Shown here in pieces: positions 39,889 to 50,923 of a stretch of 64,000 nt of DNA. The translations under genes and the position numbers were made by a program. Within the stretch, counting starts at the first letter, position 1. Each line of letters starts with the position of its first letter. The notes beneath the pieces were generated by a model. It was not told the DNA's origin. It worked only from the letters and a program-made list of their open reading frames with translations, and ran no database searches. The stretch is from Acipenser ruthenus (taxonomy: Eukaryota > Chordata > Actinopteri > Acipenseriformes > Acipenseridae), in the NCBI RefSeq assembly GCF_902713425.1, contig NC_081198.1:22985188-23049187 (forward strand). The letters run 5' to 3'.

Positions 39889-42800
39889 TTATTCCATCTT
39901 CACGTCCTGAAGTCCGGCGATCCTCCACTCCGCGCAGGCCTTGTCCTTCCCGAGGGTCCGGATGTCCAGAATTACAAAGTCCTTGATAAGAGTTTGTGCC
40001 CTTCTGGTCGTGGTGATAGTGTCTAGCTCCTGCTTGTGATAGACACAGACGTTACGGCCTTCCCACAGGATCTGCTTGACAACATTGATGACACGCCAAA
40101 CGCACTTAGCTGTGCTGGTAGTGATTCCTCCCGCAGGCCCATAGAGCACAGTCTCAGCGGTCATCTTGGCCGTGTCAGCAAACCTGTTTAGGAAGACAGA
40201 GACAGAGAGCCAGACACTGCCAGCCACATCACACTCCCAGAAGATATGGGCTGGTGTTTCTCTCTTGCGGCACTTTGCATAGGGGCATGTTTCTACTTGG
40301 GCTAGTCCCCTCCTGAACATGAACGCTCGAGTGGGGAGTGCACTGTGGACGGTGTTCCATGCTATATCCTTCTGGACATTACTGAGGCAGCTGTGAGACA
40401 CATTCTCCCAGATTTTTTGGCTTTGGGTGAGGGAGAAAGTAGCTACTTTTTCAATTTCCTGGGAACCGGCAAGATATTTAGTTACAGCCTTGTATTCCCA
40501 GGAGGCCAATTTTGCTTTATCTAAGCCCAATTTATATATAGTGTCCCTTAAGGTTCTATAATACAATGGGGGGTCCCAGGAGTACGGCACGGTGTTATCA
40601 ATAGTGCAGAGGCCCAAGGCCCTGAGACAGGTGGCAAAATAGAAACGATTCATGTAACATACCTTCCTGTCCAGGGCCTGGATGTTCTTGATAGTTTGCG
40701 TGAGCCCCTGCACTCGGGTGAGCTGCACAACGTCCGGGACCCCCTTACCTCCCTTCTTGTCGGCTTTACTCAGGGTGGCTCGCTTTACCCTCTCCATCTT
40801 GCTGCCCCAGATAAAGCGGTGGATAATGCGGTCCACCACTTTTTTGGTGGTCCTGTCTGGGGGAAAGATTTTTCCTACATAAGAGAGGATGGGGAACAGT
40901 ATAGACTTGGTTATTAATACTCTACCCGTCATTGTTAAGGATCTTGTGCTCCATCCGCCAATCTTTTTACGGACCTGGTTAATGGCCGCCGTCCAGCTCT
41001 GGGCCCCCGAGCTATTGTTCTCGAAAATGAGGCCCAGAATCTTGATTTTGTCCTTTTTGACAGGGTACATGTCCGACAGTTCCCTATCTACCTGCCAATT
41101 TATAGACACGTAGACTTCGCTCTTGGACTTATTAATCACTGCCCCGGTCGCCGTGCAGTACTTCTCAAGGATATTACTAATCCGAGGTACCGACGATGTG
41201 TTGGTGCAAATGAGTGACACATCGTCCATATATGCTGTTGTTTTGACCTGGACCCCGTTGGATCCAGGCAGCTGGAAACCAGTTATATTGGTATCCCTAC
41301 GAATTGCCTGCAGGAGGGGTTCAATGCACACGACATATAGCAGTGGGGATAGTGGGCAACCCTGTCTGACCCCTGACTGGATAGATATTTTACCAGTCAG
41401 GTGCCTGTTCACCAAGACTCGGGTACTAATGTTTGTATATATGGTTTTAACCCACTCCCTAAGTCTAGGAGCGAATTTCATCTGGTCCATCACTTTGTAC
41501 ATATATTCATGGCTTACCCTATCGAACGCCTTCTCCTGGTCAAGGTTGAACAGGCAGAGGGGATGGTTCCGTTCTCTAGAATAAGCCAGAATGTCCCTTG
41601 TTAACATTAAAATATCCGTGATTGACCTCCCTGGGACGCCACAAGCCTGGTCGGGGCCAATGACCAAAGGGAGGTGTACTTGTAGCCGGAGCATCAGAGC
41701 TTTGGCTAGTATCTTGTAATCCACGCAAAGGAGGCTGATTGGGCGCCAATTCCGTAGATCTTTAACTTCCCCTTTCTTATGAAGGAGAGTAATTACACTC
41801 TCCCGCATAGAAGGGCCCAACCGCTTCTCCCTGTAGACCGCTCTGTAGACCTCCGCTAAATGGACTTTTAGCGTGTCCCAAAAAAGATGGTAATACTCAC
41901 CCGGGATGCCATCTGGACCTGGCGTCTTACCGGTGTTCATGGTCTTAACCGCCTGGGTGAGCTCCTCCAGCGTGAGTCCTGGGTCCTTCTCCTCCTCCTC
42001 CTCGTCCCGCACTGAGTCAGGCTCCAACTGGCTCAGGAACCACTCTATCAGGGTGTCATCTGTAGCTTTGATGTTATACAGGTCCCTATAGAAGTTCTCT
42101 ACCACTTTTTTCACTCCCTCACTATCCTCTACTATCCTCCCCCTGCTGTCGAGCATGGAGGACATCAAGTGCCGCTTCTCCCTCGTTTTCTGGAAGAAGA
42201 AGCGAGTACACTTTTCGTCTTCCTCCATTTTTTGCACTTTTGCATTGTGCATGACCTTTCGTTGTTCCTCCCTACAAAGCACTGAAAGATCTAGCTTGGT
42301 CTGGGCTATCTCATCGCTTACAGGGAACCCCCGAAGCTGAAGCAGGCTCAGACGCTGGAGGGCAGCATTCAGGTGTTTATATTTGGCCCTCCTTTCTTTT
42401 GCTTTCCTCTTGCCTGCTGCTATGAAATAACCCTTAGTTCTCATTTTGACCATCTCCCACCACTCTATAGGGGAGTTGAATAGGTCACGCAAAGTGGTCC
42501 ACTCAACAAGCCTGCTCTTATAGGCTGCAGCTATGGAGGGGTCATCGAGTAAGGAAGTGTTTAATTTCCAAACCCCTGACCCCATCTGGGAGGTCTGAGG
42601 GACCTGCAATGTTACCTGCAGGAGCCTATGGTCAGAGAAGAAGACGGCCTGGGTGTCTACTGCCGTCTTCGTAAGGGAGCTGGTATGCAGGACGAGATCT
42701 ATACGGGAGAAGGAGGTCCCAGATGAGCTCACCCAGGTAAAGGGAGGCACCAGGTCCTTACCTGCATCACACAGGGAGAAATCAAATATTACGGAGGACA

Positions 42801-43332
42801 AAACTCTACTAGAGCGGTCGTTGCGTGGCCTGCTCCGGTCTACGTCCCTCAGAGCACAATTGAAGTCACCTGACACGATGACGGGTACGTTCCCCAGCAG
42901 GAGTGGACGCAGCTGTGGAAAAAATTGAACTCTTTCGTTTTGGTTAGTGGGTGCGTAGACATTGACCAGTCTGAGGGGAGTGTTGTTGTATGTCACATCC
43001 ACGCTCAGAATTCTACCAGGTTCTACCTCCCTGCTGCTGCGGGAGGTAATAAATGGGTTTTTAAACAGGATACCTACTCCGTCGGCTCTGGCTATGTTGG
43101 AGCCCGACCAGAAGGAGTCCCCCAGGGTCCAACTCTCCTTCAGGTCCCTATAATCAGGGCTCGACGAAATACCACACTCCTGCAGAAACATGAGATCTGC
43201 TTTCAAGTTAGCTAGATAGTTTAGTACATCAAATCTTTTTTGTGTCTCCCTGATGCTCCTGACATTAACAGACACACATATCAGGGCCATCAGGGTAGCT
43301 AACAAGAAAAGGAGTCGCTGCATCCACCCCAT
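39889..43332 (-). CDS. ORF2 of LINE E2: AP-endonuclease and reverse transcriptase, intact
   Basis: 1147 codons, differing from E3 by roughly ten residues. APE motifs: FLQECG, SGDFNCAL, SRIDLVL, FFSDHRLL. RT motifs: NLDQEKAFDRVSH, GVRQGCPLSPL, YMDD. The C-terminal knuckle is CX4CX7HX4C in the segment CPYAKC...HIFWEC. A hydrophobic stretch (LLFLLATLMALICVSV) precedes NVRSI; Met15 (MALICVSV) is the likelier start (43290). The first Met is five nt from the ORF1 end, so the two ORFs are tightly coupled. Confidence 0.92.
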   Translation of the reverse strand: MGWMQRLLFLLATLMALICVSVNVRSIRETQKRFDVLNYLANLKADLMFLQECGISSSPDYRDLKESWTLGDSFWSGSNIARADGVGILFKNPFITSRSSREVEPGRILSVDVTYNNTPLRLVNVYAPTNQNERVQFFPQLRPLLLGNVPVIVSGDFNCALRDVDRSRPRNDRSSRVLSSVIFDFSLCDAGKDLVPPFTWVSSSGTSFSRIDLVLHTSSLTKTAVDTQAVFFSDHRLLQVTLQVPQTSQMGSGVWKLNTSLLDDPSIAAAYKSRLVEWTTLRDLFNSPIEWWEMVKMRTKGYFIAAGKRKAKERRAKYKHLNAALQRLSLLQLRGFPVSDEIAQTKLDLSVLCREEQRKVMHNAKVQKMEEDEKCTRFFFQKTREKRHLMSSMLDSRGRIVEDSEGVKKVVENFYRDLYNIKATDDTLIEWFLSQLEPDSVRDEEEEEKDPGLTLEELTQAVKTMNTGKTPGPDGIPGEYYHLFWDTLKVHLAEVYRAVYREKRLGPSMRESVITLLHKKGEVKDLRNWRPISLLCVDYKILAKALMLRLQVHLPLVIGPDQACGVPGRSITDILMLTRDILAYSRERNHPLCLFNLDQEKAFDRVSHEYMYKVMDQMKFAPRLREWVKTIYTNISTRVLVNRHLTGKISIQSGVRQGCPLSPLLYVVCIEPLLQAIRRDTNITGFQLPGSNGVQVKTTAYMDDVSLICTNTSSVPRISNILEKYCTATGAVINKSKSEVYVSINWQVDRELSDMYPVKKDKIKILGLIFENNSSGAQSWTAAINQVRKKIGGWSTRSLTMTGRVLITKSILFPILSYVGKIFPPDRTTKKVVDRIIHRFIWGSKMERVKRATLSKADKKGGKGVPDVVQLTRVQGLTQTIKNIQALDRKVCYMNRFYFATCLRALGLCTIDNTVPYSWDPPLYYRTLRDTIYKLGLDKAKLASWEYKAVTKYLAGSQEIEKVATFSLTQSQKIWENVSHSCLSNVQKDIAWNTVHSALPTRAFMFRRGLAQVETCPYAKCRKRETPAHIFWECDVAGSVWLSVSVFLNRFADTAKMTAETVLYGPAGGITTSTAKCVWRVINVVKQILWEGRNVCVYHKQELDTITTTRRAQTLIKDFVILDIRTLGKDKACAEWRIAGLQDVKME

Positions 43333-43337
43333 AGCGA

Positions 43338-44245
43338 CTATGATTGGGAGGTCGGGACACTCTTCCTACTCTTAGCTCTACGCTTGCTTCGAGGGGGCTT
43401 GGGCTTATTTGCAACTCCCATCACCCCTGAGAAGGTACTCACTGCTGCCTCATCCAAGAAGGCACCGTCTTTATATGCACAGTACGTGGAGTTGTTGGGG
43501 CTATTCAACTCCCCACAAGGTAAGTCTGGTGGAACTTGCTCAGGGCCCCTCGGAACGTGTGGGTCAGCTTTGTCCTGGGGGGGGTTATGACAGACAGCAT
43601 TCTTTGGCTGTTACCGTCTGTTGAGTTGGAGCTGTTAGCAGACTTCTGGCTTACCGCGTCCAGGGGTATTCCCATGTCCTCCAGTGCTGTATCTAGGAGG
43701 ACCTCTAGGGGGCCCCTGGTTTTGCCCATACAAGGGAGGGGGTCAAGGATGCTTTGAAGGTAGGCCCTTCGCTTGAAGAGGGTCATTGCTACCGAGGTAC
43801 TGCTGGTCAGGGAAGGTGTTGACCCCGACCTCTCCCTCGGTGCATTAGTGAACACCTCTTCTGCGAGGTGTGCTAGGGTTTGTGCCAACGACTGGGAAGG
43901 CTGGCTGGGGATGCCCTGGCTGGCTGCTACCTGCCCACTAGGCGGCAGTGTAGCCGTCCCACTCGCCTCCGTCTCTGCCTGCGAGGGCAAGACTGGGGAC
44001 TTTGTGTGGACATTAGCTGGTTTTGGATCTATGGGGGCCACCTGCAACTTGCTGTCTTTGATCCTGATCTTCTTTCTTTTCCCCCCCTCGTCTCTACCCT
44101 TTCTTTTCCCCACCCTCTGCTGGTTCTTCACTCCCTTCCCCTCCTTCTCACTCTCACTTTCACTGTCGCTTTCTCTTTCCTCCCCCACGGACTCAATCCT
44201 TATGGCGTCATAACGAGAGCCGAGGGGGAGTGCTGGCGCTGAGAG
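43338..44245 (-). pseudogene. ORF1 C-terminal fragment of LINE E2
   Basis: Only the region after the zinc knuckles remains, because the element is 5'-truncated. It has the Ser/acidic patch and Lys-rich patch of the family. The G8 run near 43577-43584 gives the same shortened C-terminus as E1. An apparent Met start at 44398 lies in U2 promoter sequence and is not meaningful. Confidence 0.75.
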
Positions 44246-44251
44246 CATCAG

Positions 44252-44319
44252 CGTATCAGATATTAAACTGATAAGAACAGATACTACACTTGATCTTAGC
44301 CAAAAGGCCGAGAAGCGAT
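44252..44319 (-). pseudogene. RNU2: U2 snRNA gene 14, 5' part (nt 1-68), cut by LINE E2
   Basis: U2 nt 1-68 without T16C; nt 54-68 are the duplicated target. Its promoter is intact apart from cccgggccccccc and cacagagg variants. Confidence 0.92.
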
Positions 44320-44922
44320 GGCGACTTGGCCCTTGCCCGGGCCCCCCCAGCCCGGACGGCACAGAGGGATTCAAAGGTGGGTGCAAAATTCCAAGCACAA
44401 GCAGACCCCCAAAAAACGGGCTGCTGCTTCCAGAGGGGAAATGTGCAATTTAAGCAGGAGGAAACAAAACAAAGCAAAAACACACACATAACACCAAAAA
44501 CAAAACATAAACTGGCGGAGTGCGTCTTACAAATAGTCATGCCAAGCTGCTATGCTGTGCAAGGTGCCTTGGGTAACTACAACTGTGCCTCGCTGGCTGG
44601 CTGGCTTGCTAAGAAGGTCCTGGCATAGGGACATGTTCCACCACACTTGTCTGGTTAGCTGCATGCTCCCAGGAAACAACTTGCTGCTGTCTACATCATC
44701 ACCACATGTGAATAAAAGAAAAAAAGACAGCAAGAAAGAAAGAGAGAAAGAAAGAGAGAAAGAGAGAAAGAAAGAGAGAAAGAAAGAAAGAGAGAAAGAA
44801 AAAAAAAAAAGAAGTAAAACGGCGGGAAAACTTGCATCAACACTGGCACTCTCCCTCCAGCAGGGGTAGACAAAATGCTCACAGGAGAGATCCAGATCTG
44901 ACTTTGACCAACGTTAGAGAAA

Positions 44923-45111
44923 GGTGTGCACCGTTCCCGGAGGTACTGCAATACCGGGCCGATGCGTGGAGTGGACGGAGCAAGCCCCTGTTCCATCTCC
45001 CGATTCCAAAAATCAATTTAATATATGGTCCCCTGATAGGGGACGTATCAGATATTAAACTGATAAGAACAGATACTACACTTGATCTTAGCCAAAAGGC
45101 CGAGAAGCGAT
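44923..45111 (-). ncRNA. RNU2: U2 snRNA gene 15
   Basis: Full-length and identical to the consensus, with PSE and 3' box in place. Confidence 0.96.
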
Positions 45112-45716
45112 GGCGACTTGGCCCTTGCCCGGGGCCCCCCAGCCCGGACGGCACAAGGGGATTCAAAGGTGGGTGCAAAATTCCAAGCACAAGCAGACCC
45201 CCAAAAAACGGGCTGCTGCTTCCAGAGGGGAAATGTGCAATTTAAGCAGGAGGAAACAAAACAAATCAAAAACACACACATAACACCAAAAACAAAACAT
45301 AAACTGGCGGAGTGCGTCTTACAAATAGTCATGCCAAGCTGCTATGCTGTGCAAGGTGCCTTGGGTAACTACAACTGTGCCTCGCTGGCTGGCTGGCTGG
45401 CTGGCTAAGAAGGACCTGGCATAGGGACATGTTCCACCACACTTGTCTGGTTAGCTGCATGCTCCCAGGAAACAACCTGCTGCTGTCTACATCATCACCA
45501 TATGTGAATAAAAGAAAGAAAGACAGCAAGAAAGAAAGAGAGAAAGAAAGAGAGAAAGAGAGAAAGAAAGAGAGAAAGAAAGAAAGAGAGAAAGAAAAAA
45601 AAAAGAAGTAAAACGGTGGGAAAACTTGCATCAACACTGGCACTCTCCCTCCAGCAGGGGTAGACAAAATGCTCACAGGAGAGATCCAGATCTGACTTTG
45701 ACCAACGTTAGAGAAA

Positions 45717-45905
45717 GGTGTGCACCGTTCCCGGAGGTACTGCAATACCGGGCCGATGCGTGGAGTGGACGGAGCAAGCCCCTGTTCCATCTCCCGATTC
45801 CAAAAATCAATTTAATATATGGTCCCCTGATAGGGGACGTATCAGATATTAAACTGATAAGAACAGATACTACACTTGATCTTAGCCAAAAGGCCGAGAA
45901 GCGAT
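45717..45905 (-). ncRNA. RNU2: U2 snRNA gene 16
   Basis: Full-length and identical to the consensus. Position -3/-4 reads ggagac instead of ggcgac. Confidence 0.95.
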
Positions 45906-46472
45906 GGAGACTTGGCCCTTGCCCGGGGCCCCCCAGCCCGGACGGCACAGGGGGATTCAAAGGTGGGTGCAAAATTCCAAGCACAAGCAGACCCCCAAAA
46001 AACGGGCTGCTGCTTCCAGAGGGGAAATGTGCAATTTAAGCAGGAGAAAACAAAACAGCAAAAACACACACATAACACCAAAAACAAAACATAAACTGGC
46101 GGAGTGCGTCTTACAAATAGTCATGCCAAGCTGCTATGCTGTGCAAGGTGCCTTGGGTAACTACAACTGTGCCTCGCTGGCTGGCTGGCTTGCTAAGAAG
46201 GTCCTGGCATAGGGACATGTTCCACCACACTTGTCTGGTTAGCTGCATGCTCCCAGGAAACAACCTGCTGCTGTCTACATCATCACCACATGTGAATAAA
46301 AGAAAGAAAGACAGCAAGAAAGAAAGAGAGAAAGAAAGAAAGAGAGAAAGAAAAAAAAAAGAAGTAAAACGGCGGGAAAACTTGCATCAACACTGGCACT
46401 CTCCCTCCAGCAGGGGTAGACAAAATGCTCACAGGAGAGATCCAGATCTGACTTTGACCAACGTTAGAGAAA

Positions 46473-46661
46473 GGTGTGCACCGTTCCCGGAGGTACTGCA
46501 ATACCGGGCCGATGCGTGGAGTGGACGGAGCAAGCCCCTGTTCCATCTCCCGATTCCAAAAATCAATTTAATATATGGTCCCCTGATAGGGGACGTATCA
46601 GATATTAAACTGATAAGAACAGATACTACACTTGATCTTAGACAAAAGGCCGAGAAGCGAT
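46473..46661 (-). ncRNA. RNU2: U2 snRNA gene 17, one change in stem-loop I
   Basis: Full-length with one difference, nt 20 G to T, in the 3' arm of stem-loop I where it should pair with C13. This could weaken that helix. Promoter and 3' box look normal. Confidence 0.93.
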
Positions 46662-47256
46662 GGCGACTTGGCCCTTGCCCGGGGCCCCCCAGCCCGGACG
46701 GCACAGGGGGATTCAAAGGTGGGTGCAAAATTCCAAGCACAAGCAGACCCCCAAAAAACGGGCTGCTGCTTCCAGAGGGGAAATGTGCAATTTAAGCAGG
46801 AGAAAACAAAACAGCAAAAACACACACATAACACCAAAAACAAAACATAAACTGGCGGAGTGCGTCTTACAAATAGTCATGCCAAGCTGCTATGCTGTGC
46901 AAGGTGCCTTGGGTAACTACAACTGTGCCTCGCTGGCTGGCTGGCTTGCTAAGAAGGTCCTGGCATAGGGACATGTTCCACCACACTTGTCTGGTTAGCT
47001 GCATGCTCCCAGGAAACAACCTGCTGCTGTCTACATCATCACCACATGTGAATAAAAGAAAAAAAGACAGCAAGAAAGAAAGAGAGAAAGAAAGAGAGAA
47101 AGAGAGAAAGAAAGAGAGAAAGAAAGAGAGAAAGAAAAAAAAAAGAAGTAAAACGGTGGGAAAACTTGCATCAACACTGGCACTCTCCCTCCAGCAGGGG
47201 TAGACAAAATGCTCACAGGAGAGATCCAGATCTGACTTTGACCAACGTTAGAGAAA

Positions 47257-47403
47257 GGTGTGCACCGTTCCCGGAGGTACTGCAATACCGGGCCGATGCG
47301 TGGAGTGGACGGAGCAAGCCCCTGTTCCATCTCCCGATTCCAAAAATCAATTTAATATATGGTCCCCTGATAGGGGACGTATCAGATATTAAACTGATAA
47401 GAA

Positions 47404-47408
<5 letters not shown>
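47257..47408 (-). pseudogene. RNU2: U2 snRNA gene 18, 3' part (nt 38-189), cut by LINE F
   Basis: Consensus U2 nt 38-189 with 3' box. The 5' head is at 52491-52518. Confidence 0.92.
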
Positions 47409-47435
<27 letters not shown>

Positions 47436-47492
47436 ATTCCTTTAATTCAACTCAAACACAATACAGGAAAAAAACACACTGTATGTTACAAT

Positions 47493-50400
47493 TCAAGAAC
47501 TGCTCTCCATTTTTTTTTTAACAAAATCTAACCCACACTTCCTTTCATCTTTTAACAAATAGTCCTTTAACAAAGACATTATTAATTTCTTACATGAACA
47601 TGCAGACAGACGTTTCCTTTTCATTATCAATACATTGCGAGCAGTCCACAATACATCTTTCAAACAGCAAGCTATTATCCAAGCACACATTCTATTCATT
47701 TCATCATAGGGCTGCTGAAGAATACCATAAAGAAGGAAATCACTTGTTAAAACTTCTTTTGGTAAAAACTTTTCAAATAAACACTGTACACTAAACAGCA
47801 CCTGTTTAGAAAAAAAACATTCAATAAATAAATGAAACACAGTTTCTTCACATTTACATTCCTGTCGGGGACACACATTTACAGGAGTGAGACCTCGTGC
47901 ATGAAAAAAAGCTCTAACAGGCAAACATCTGTGCACTGACATCCATGCTATGTCTTTCTGTCTGTTAATCAAAACTTTAGCGGACACATTCTCCCAAATT
48001 TTTACTACTGTCTGTTCCATGAACACTCCTATCGGAACTACTTCCTCATATCTATTAATCTTAGAAGTGACGATCCGGGGTTTCCAATCTTCCAATGATA
48101 AAGACTCCAGCTTGTTTTTGTAGACAAACTTCAACACTGTATTTAAATAAAAAGGAACCGACCAACTGTGTGGTAATGATAATGACAAAGAAACCCAGCC
48201 AAACTTTCTCAAAGAAGCATACATATAAAACCTCAGAAAGAAGAAACATTTAGAAGACTTGTAACGTGGGAGTAAACAAATCTGCAAAACATTACATACA
48301 AAAGTGCTCATAAGGATGGATACACAGTCCGGAACATTTTTACCCCCATTCTTTGCAGGCTTAAACATAATAGCCCGACTGAGCCTATCCATTTTAGACC
48401 CCCAAATAAAATGAAACACTGCCTTATTAATGGCCCTAATACAGGCATATAGCAAGGGCCACACTTGTGCAACATACAATAAAACAGGTAAAATCTCATT
48501 CCTGAGCACTAGAGCTTTACCTTCTAAGGTCAATACCCTTTGCTGCCACAAACCAAACTTTTGGTTGACCTTTGACAACCTCTCCTCCCATGATTTTAAA
48601 ATAGCCCCTTCACCCCCAAACCAGATCCCCAAAATTTTTATAAAGTCTGTTTTCACAGAAAAGGGTATTGAAATACCACTAGACCACAACCCAAAAAACA
48701 TAGCTTCACTTTTCTCAAAATTAATCCTTGCCCCAGAAGCTTGACCAAACCAATCACACACCTGGATTAATTTATCTATTGAAGGCTGATCTCTACAAAA
48801 CACAGACACATCGTCCATATAAAGGACGCATTTAAGCTGAGTCCCCCCGCTTCCTGGAATCACAATGCCTTGAATACATTTATCAGCCCTTATAAACCCT
48901 GCAAACATCTCAATACAGCACACAAACAATAAGGGGGACAAAGGACACCCCTGTCGAACTCCCGATTTAACTAAAAAAGGGTCTGTTTTCCACCCGTTTA
49001 CCAACACAGAGCTAAAAAGATCATTATATAATAACTTCACCCACTTACAGAACTGCTCACCAAAACCTAAACGTTCTAAGACTTTAAACATAAATGCATG
49101 CGATACACGATCATAAGCTTTCTCCTGGTCCAAAGAGACCAAAACAGATTCTACCTTACGGTCCTGTAAATAACTAATAGCATCCCTGACCAGACAAAGA
49201 GTATCTGAAATTTTACGACCAGGGATACCACACGTCTGGTCTGGATCCATCACTTCAGCAATTACCGTTTTTAATCTATTAGCCATTACCTTTGCTAAAA
49301 GCTTATAATCGACGCATAACAAAGTGATTGGACGCCAATTTTTTATGTCTAATCTATCCCCTTTCTTTTTATAAATCAGCGTAATCACACCTTCTCGAAG
49401 TGAAGCCGGCATTTTCCCATTATCCAAAATTCCATTATAAACTTCTAAAAGATCGGGCCCAATTACCTCCCACAGAGCCAAGTACAGCTCCACTGGCAGC
49501 CCATCACCACCAGGGGTCTTATTCTTTTTACAGGACTTAATCGCCTCCCCCAACTCTGACAGAGAAAGTGGCCTGCCCAAAAAAGTTTTAGAATCCTCCT
49601 CCAAGGTGTTGGGAATCTTGGAAAAAAACAACTCACATAAATCTGGATTAGATGATTTCTCAGAATACAAAGATGAATAAAAATCCCCAATAACATTTAG
49701 AATATCGGTCTTAGATTTCATCACATTCTGTTGGGAGTCATACACCTCAGAAACACTAGACACATTTGCATGGACCTTTTTAAAGAAAAATCTGCTACAC
49801 ATTTCATCTTTTTCTAGTATTTCGACCTTAGATCTAAACATTATCTTTTTGGCCTCTTCTTGAAAAAACTTCTTTAACTCAGCCTTGGCACCCTCTATTT
49901 CTTCCCTCACCTCCCAACCAGACTCCAACAAAACAAACAAAGATTGTAACCGGGCTTGAATTTTAACAAAGCCTCTCTTTTTTAATTTATTTAACTGTTT
50001 ACTTTTTTTAATAAAAAAACTCTTAATTTTCATCTTCACATGTTCCCACCAATCCCCCAGACAGTCAAAACAGCATTTAAGTGACCTCCAATTTACAAGA
50101 TACTCCTTTAGTTCTTTAACATTGCTCTCAGTCAAGAGTTCCACGTTTAACTTCCAAACCCCAAGCCCGAAGGAACAGGAGGAGGAAATATCAGCTGTAA
50201 AACATAAAGCTTTGTGATCTGAAAAGAAAACTGGTAAAGTAGAACAGCTCTGAACCTTAAACACAGGAGAAACAAAAAAGAAATCAATACGTGACGCTGA
50301 AGACCCGTCTGCTCGGGCCCAAGTAAACATCCCAGTCTGTTTACCCACATCCACCAATCTAGCAGACTTCACCATGTCACTTAAAAAAAGGGATGATTTA

Positions 50401-50909
50401 TCCAGTTTAACACTAGATGAACCAGATCTACCATCTGAATCAATTACACAATTGAAATCCCCCACCAGAATAACAGGCTTAGAAACCACCAAATAGGGAG
50501 GAACCAACTGAAATAAATCATATCTTTCATTTTTACAGGGGGATGCATATACATTAATTAGCCTGGAAGGGAAATCCTTGTACAGAATATCAACTAATAA
50601 TAGACGGCCAGGTACCACTTCTTTCCTTTCCAGAATGTTGAAATCTTTCCCCTTAAAAAGAACTGCCACCCCCGAGGATTTACAATCATTCCCCCCAGAC
50701 CAGATGGAAGGCCCATAAGACCACCACTTAGACAGATTCCGAGCCCCATGAGGAATGGAACACTCCTGTAAAAAAAAGACATCACAATTCTGAGAAGCCA
50801 AAAAAGAAAGAATAGAGACCAACCTAACAGTGCTTTTTACACTGCGAACATTAATGGACATATACTGTAGGCTGATCATTAAAAGGGGAAAAAAAACAAA
50901 AAACACCAC
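47493..50909 (-). CDS. ORF2 of LINE F: AP-endonuclease and reverse transcriptase, intact
   Basis: 1138 codons. A hydrophobic start (MVFFVFFPLLMISL) precedes YMSINVRSV; Met22 or Met12 are alternative starts. APE motifs: FFLQEC, VGDFNCVID, SRIDFFF, FFSDH. RT motifs: SLDQEKAYDRVSH, GVRQGCPLSPL, YMDD. The C-terminal knuckle is CX4CX7HX4C. It begins 14 nt after ORF1. Signatures such as QEC, SGVAVLFK and INVYASP group it with A, D and E, not with B and C. Confidence 0.92.
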   Translation of the reverse strand: MVFFVFFPLLMISLQYMSINVRSVKSTVRLVSILSFLASQNCDVFFLQECSIPHGARNLSKWWSYGPSIWSGGNDCKSSGVAVLFKGKDFNILERKEVVPGRLLLVDILYKDFPSRLINVYASPCKNERYDLFQLVPPYLVVSKPVILVGDFNCVIDSDGRSGSSSVKLDKSSLFLSDMVKSARLVDVGKQTGMFTWARADGSSASRIDFFFVSPVFKVQSCSTLPVFFSDHKALCFTADISSSCSFGLGVWKLNVELLTESNVKELKEYLVNWRSLKCCFDCLGDWWEHVKMKIKSFFIKKSKQLNKLKKRGFVKIQARLQSLFVLLESGWEVREEIEGAKAELKKFFQEEAKKIMFRSKVEILEKDEMCSRFFFKKVHANVSSVSEVYDSQQNVMKSKTDILNVIGDFYSSLYSEKSSNPDLCELFFSKIPNTLEEDSKTFLGRPLSLSELGEAIKSCKKNKTPGGDGLPVELYLALWEVIGPDLLEVYNGILDNGKMPASLREGVITLIYKKKGDRLDIKNWRPITLLCVDYKLLAKVMANRLKTVIAEVMDPDQTCGIPGRKISDTLCLVRDAISYLQDRKVESVLVSLDQEKAYDRVSHAFMFKVLERLGFGEQFCKWVKLLYNDLFSSVLVNGWKTDPFLVKSGVRQGCPLSPLLFVCCIEMFAGFIRADKCIQGIVIPGSGGTQLKCVLYMDDVSVFCRDQPSIDKLIQVCDWFGQASGARINFEKSEAMFFGLWSSGISIPFSVKTDFIKILGIWFGGEGAILKSWEERLSKVNQKFGLWQQRVLTLEGKALVLRNEILPVLLYVAQVWPLLYACIRAINKAVFHFIWGSKMDRLSRAIMFKPAKNGGKNVPDCVSILMSTFVCNVLQICLLPRYKSSKCFFFLRFYMYASLRKFGWVSLSLSLPHSWSVPFYLNTVLKFVYKNKLESLSLEDWKPRIVTSKINRYEEVVPIGVFMEQTVVKIWENVSAKVLINRQKDIAWMSVHRCLPVRAFFHARGLTPVNVCPRQECKCEETVFHLFIECFFSKQVLFSVQCLFEKFLPKEVLTSDFLLYGILQQPYDEMNRMCAWIIACCLKDVLWTARNVLIMKRKRLSACSCKKLIMSLLKDYLLKDERKCGLDFVKKKMESSS

Positions 50910-50923
50910 AAAAACACAAAATA

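Larger units (their letters stand above)
39253..44251 (-). mobile_element. LINE family E, copy E2, 5'-truncated, in U2 gene 14
   Basis: 5.0 kb on the minus strand. The 3' end has no poly(A): it reads AATAAAAGAGTA on the coding strand (with one change in this copy). A 15-bp target duplication, cgtatcagatattaa, flanks it (39238-39252 and 44252-44266), corresponding to U2 nt 54-68. The element breaks off in ORF1 at 44245, followed by six bases of unclear origin. ORF2 is complete. This is ordinary TPRT with 5' truncation, unlike A-D and F. Confidence 0.93.
44252..47408 (-). repeat. U2 array block VI, five loci
   Basis: 5' part of gene 14, complete genes 15, 16 and 17, and the 3' part of gene 18. 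Unit lengths are 794, 756 and 784 bp. Microsatellites at about 44715-44810, 45510-45605, 46302-46361 (the shortest in the window) and 47056-47144. The first and last share the gaaaaaaagac start, suggesting common descent. The spacers right of genes 16 and 17 share a 3-bp loss (aaaacagcaaaa). Confidence 0.92.

Noticed and set aside
44245-44398. An extended ORF1 start of LINE E2 reading MLGILHPPLN
   Set aside because: The same sequence occurs antisense in all U2 units; it is promoter DNA fused to the truncated LINE.
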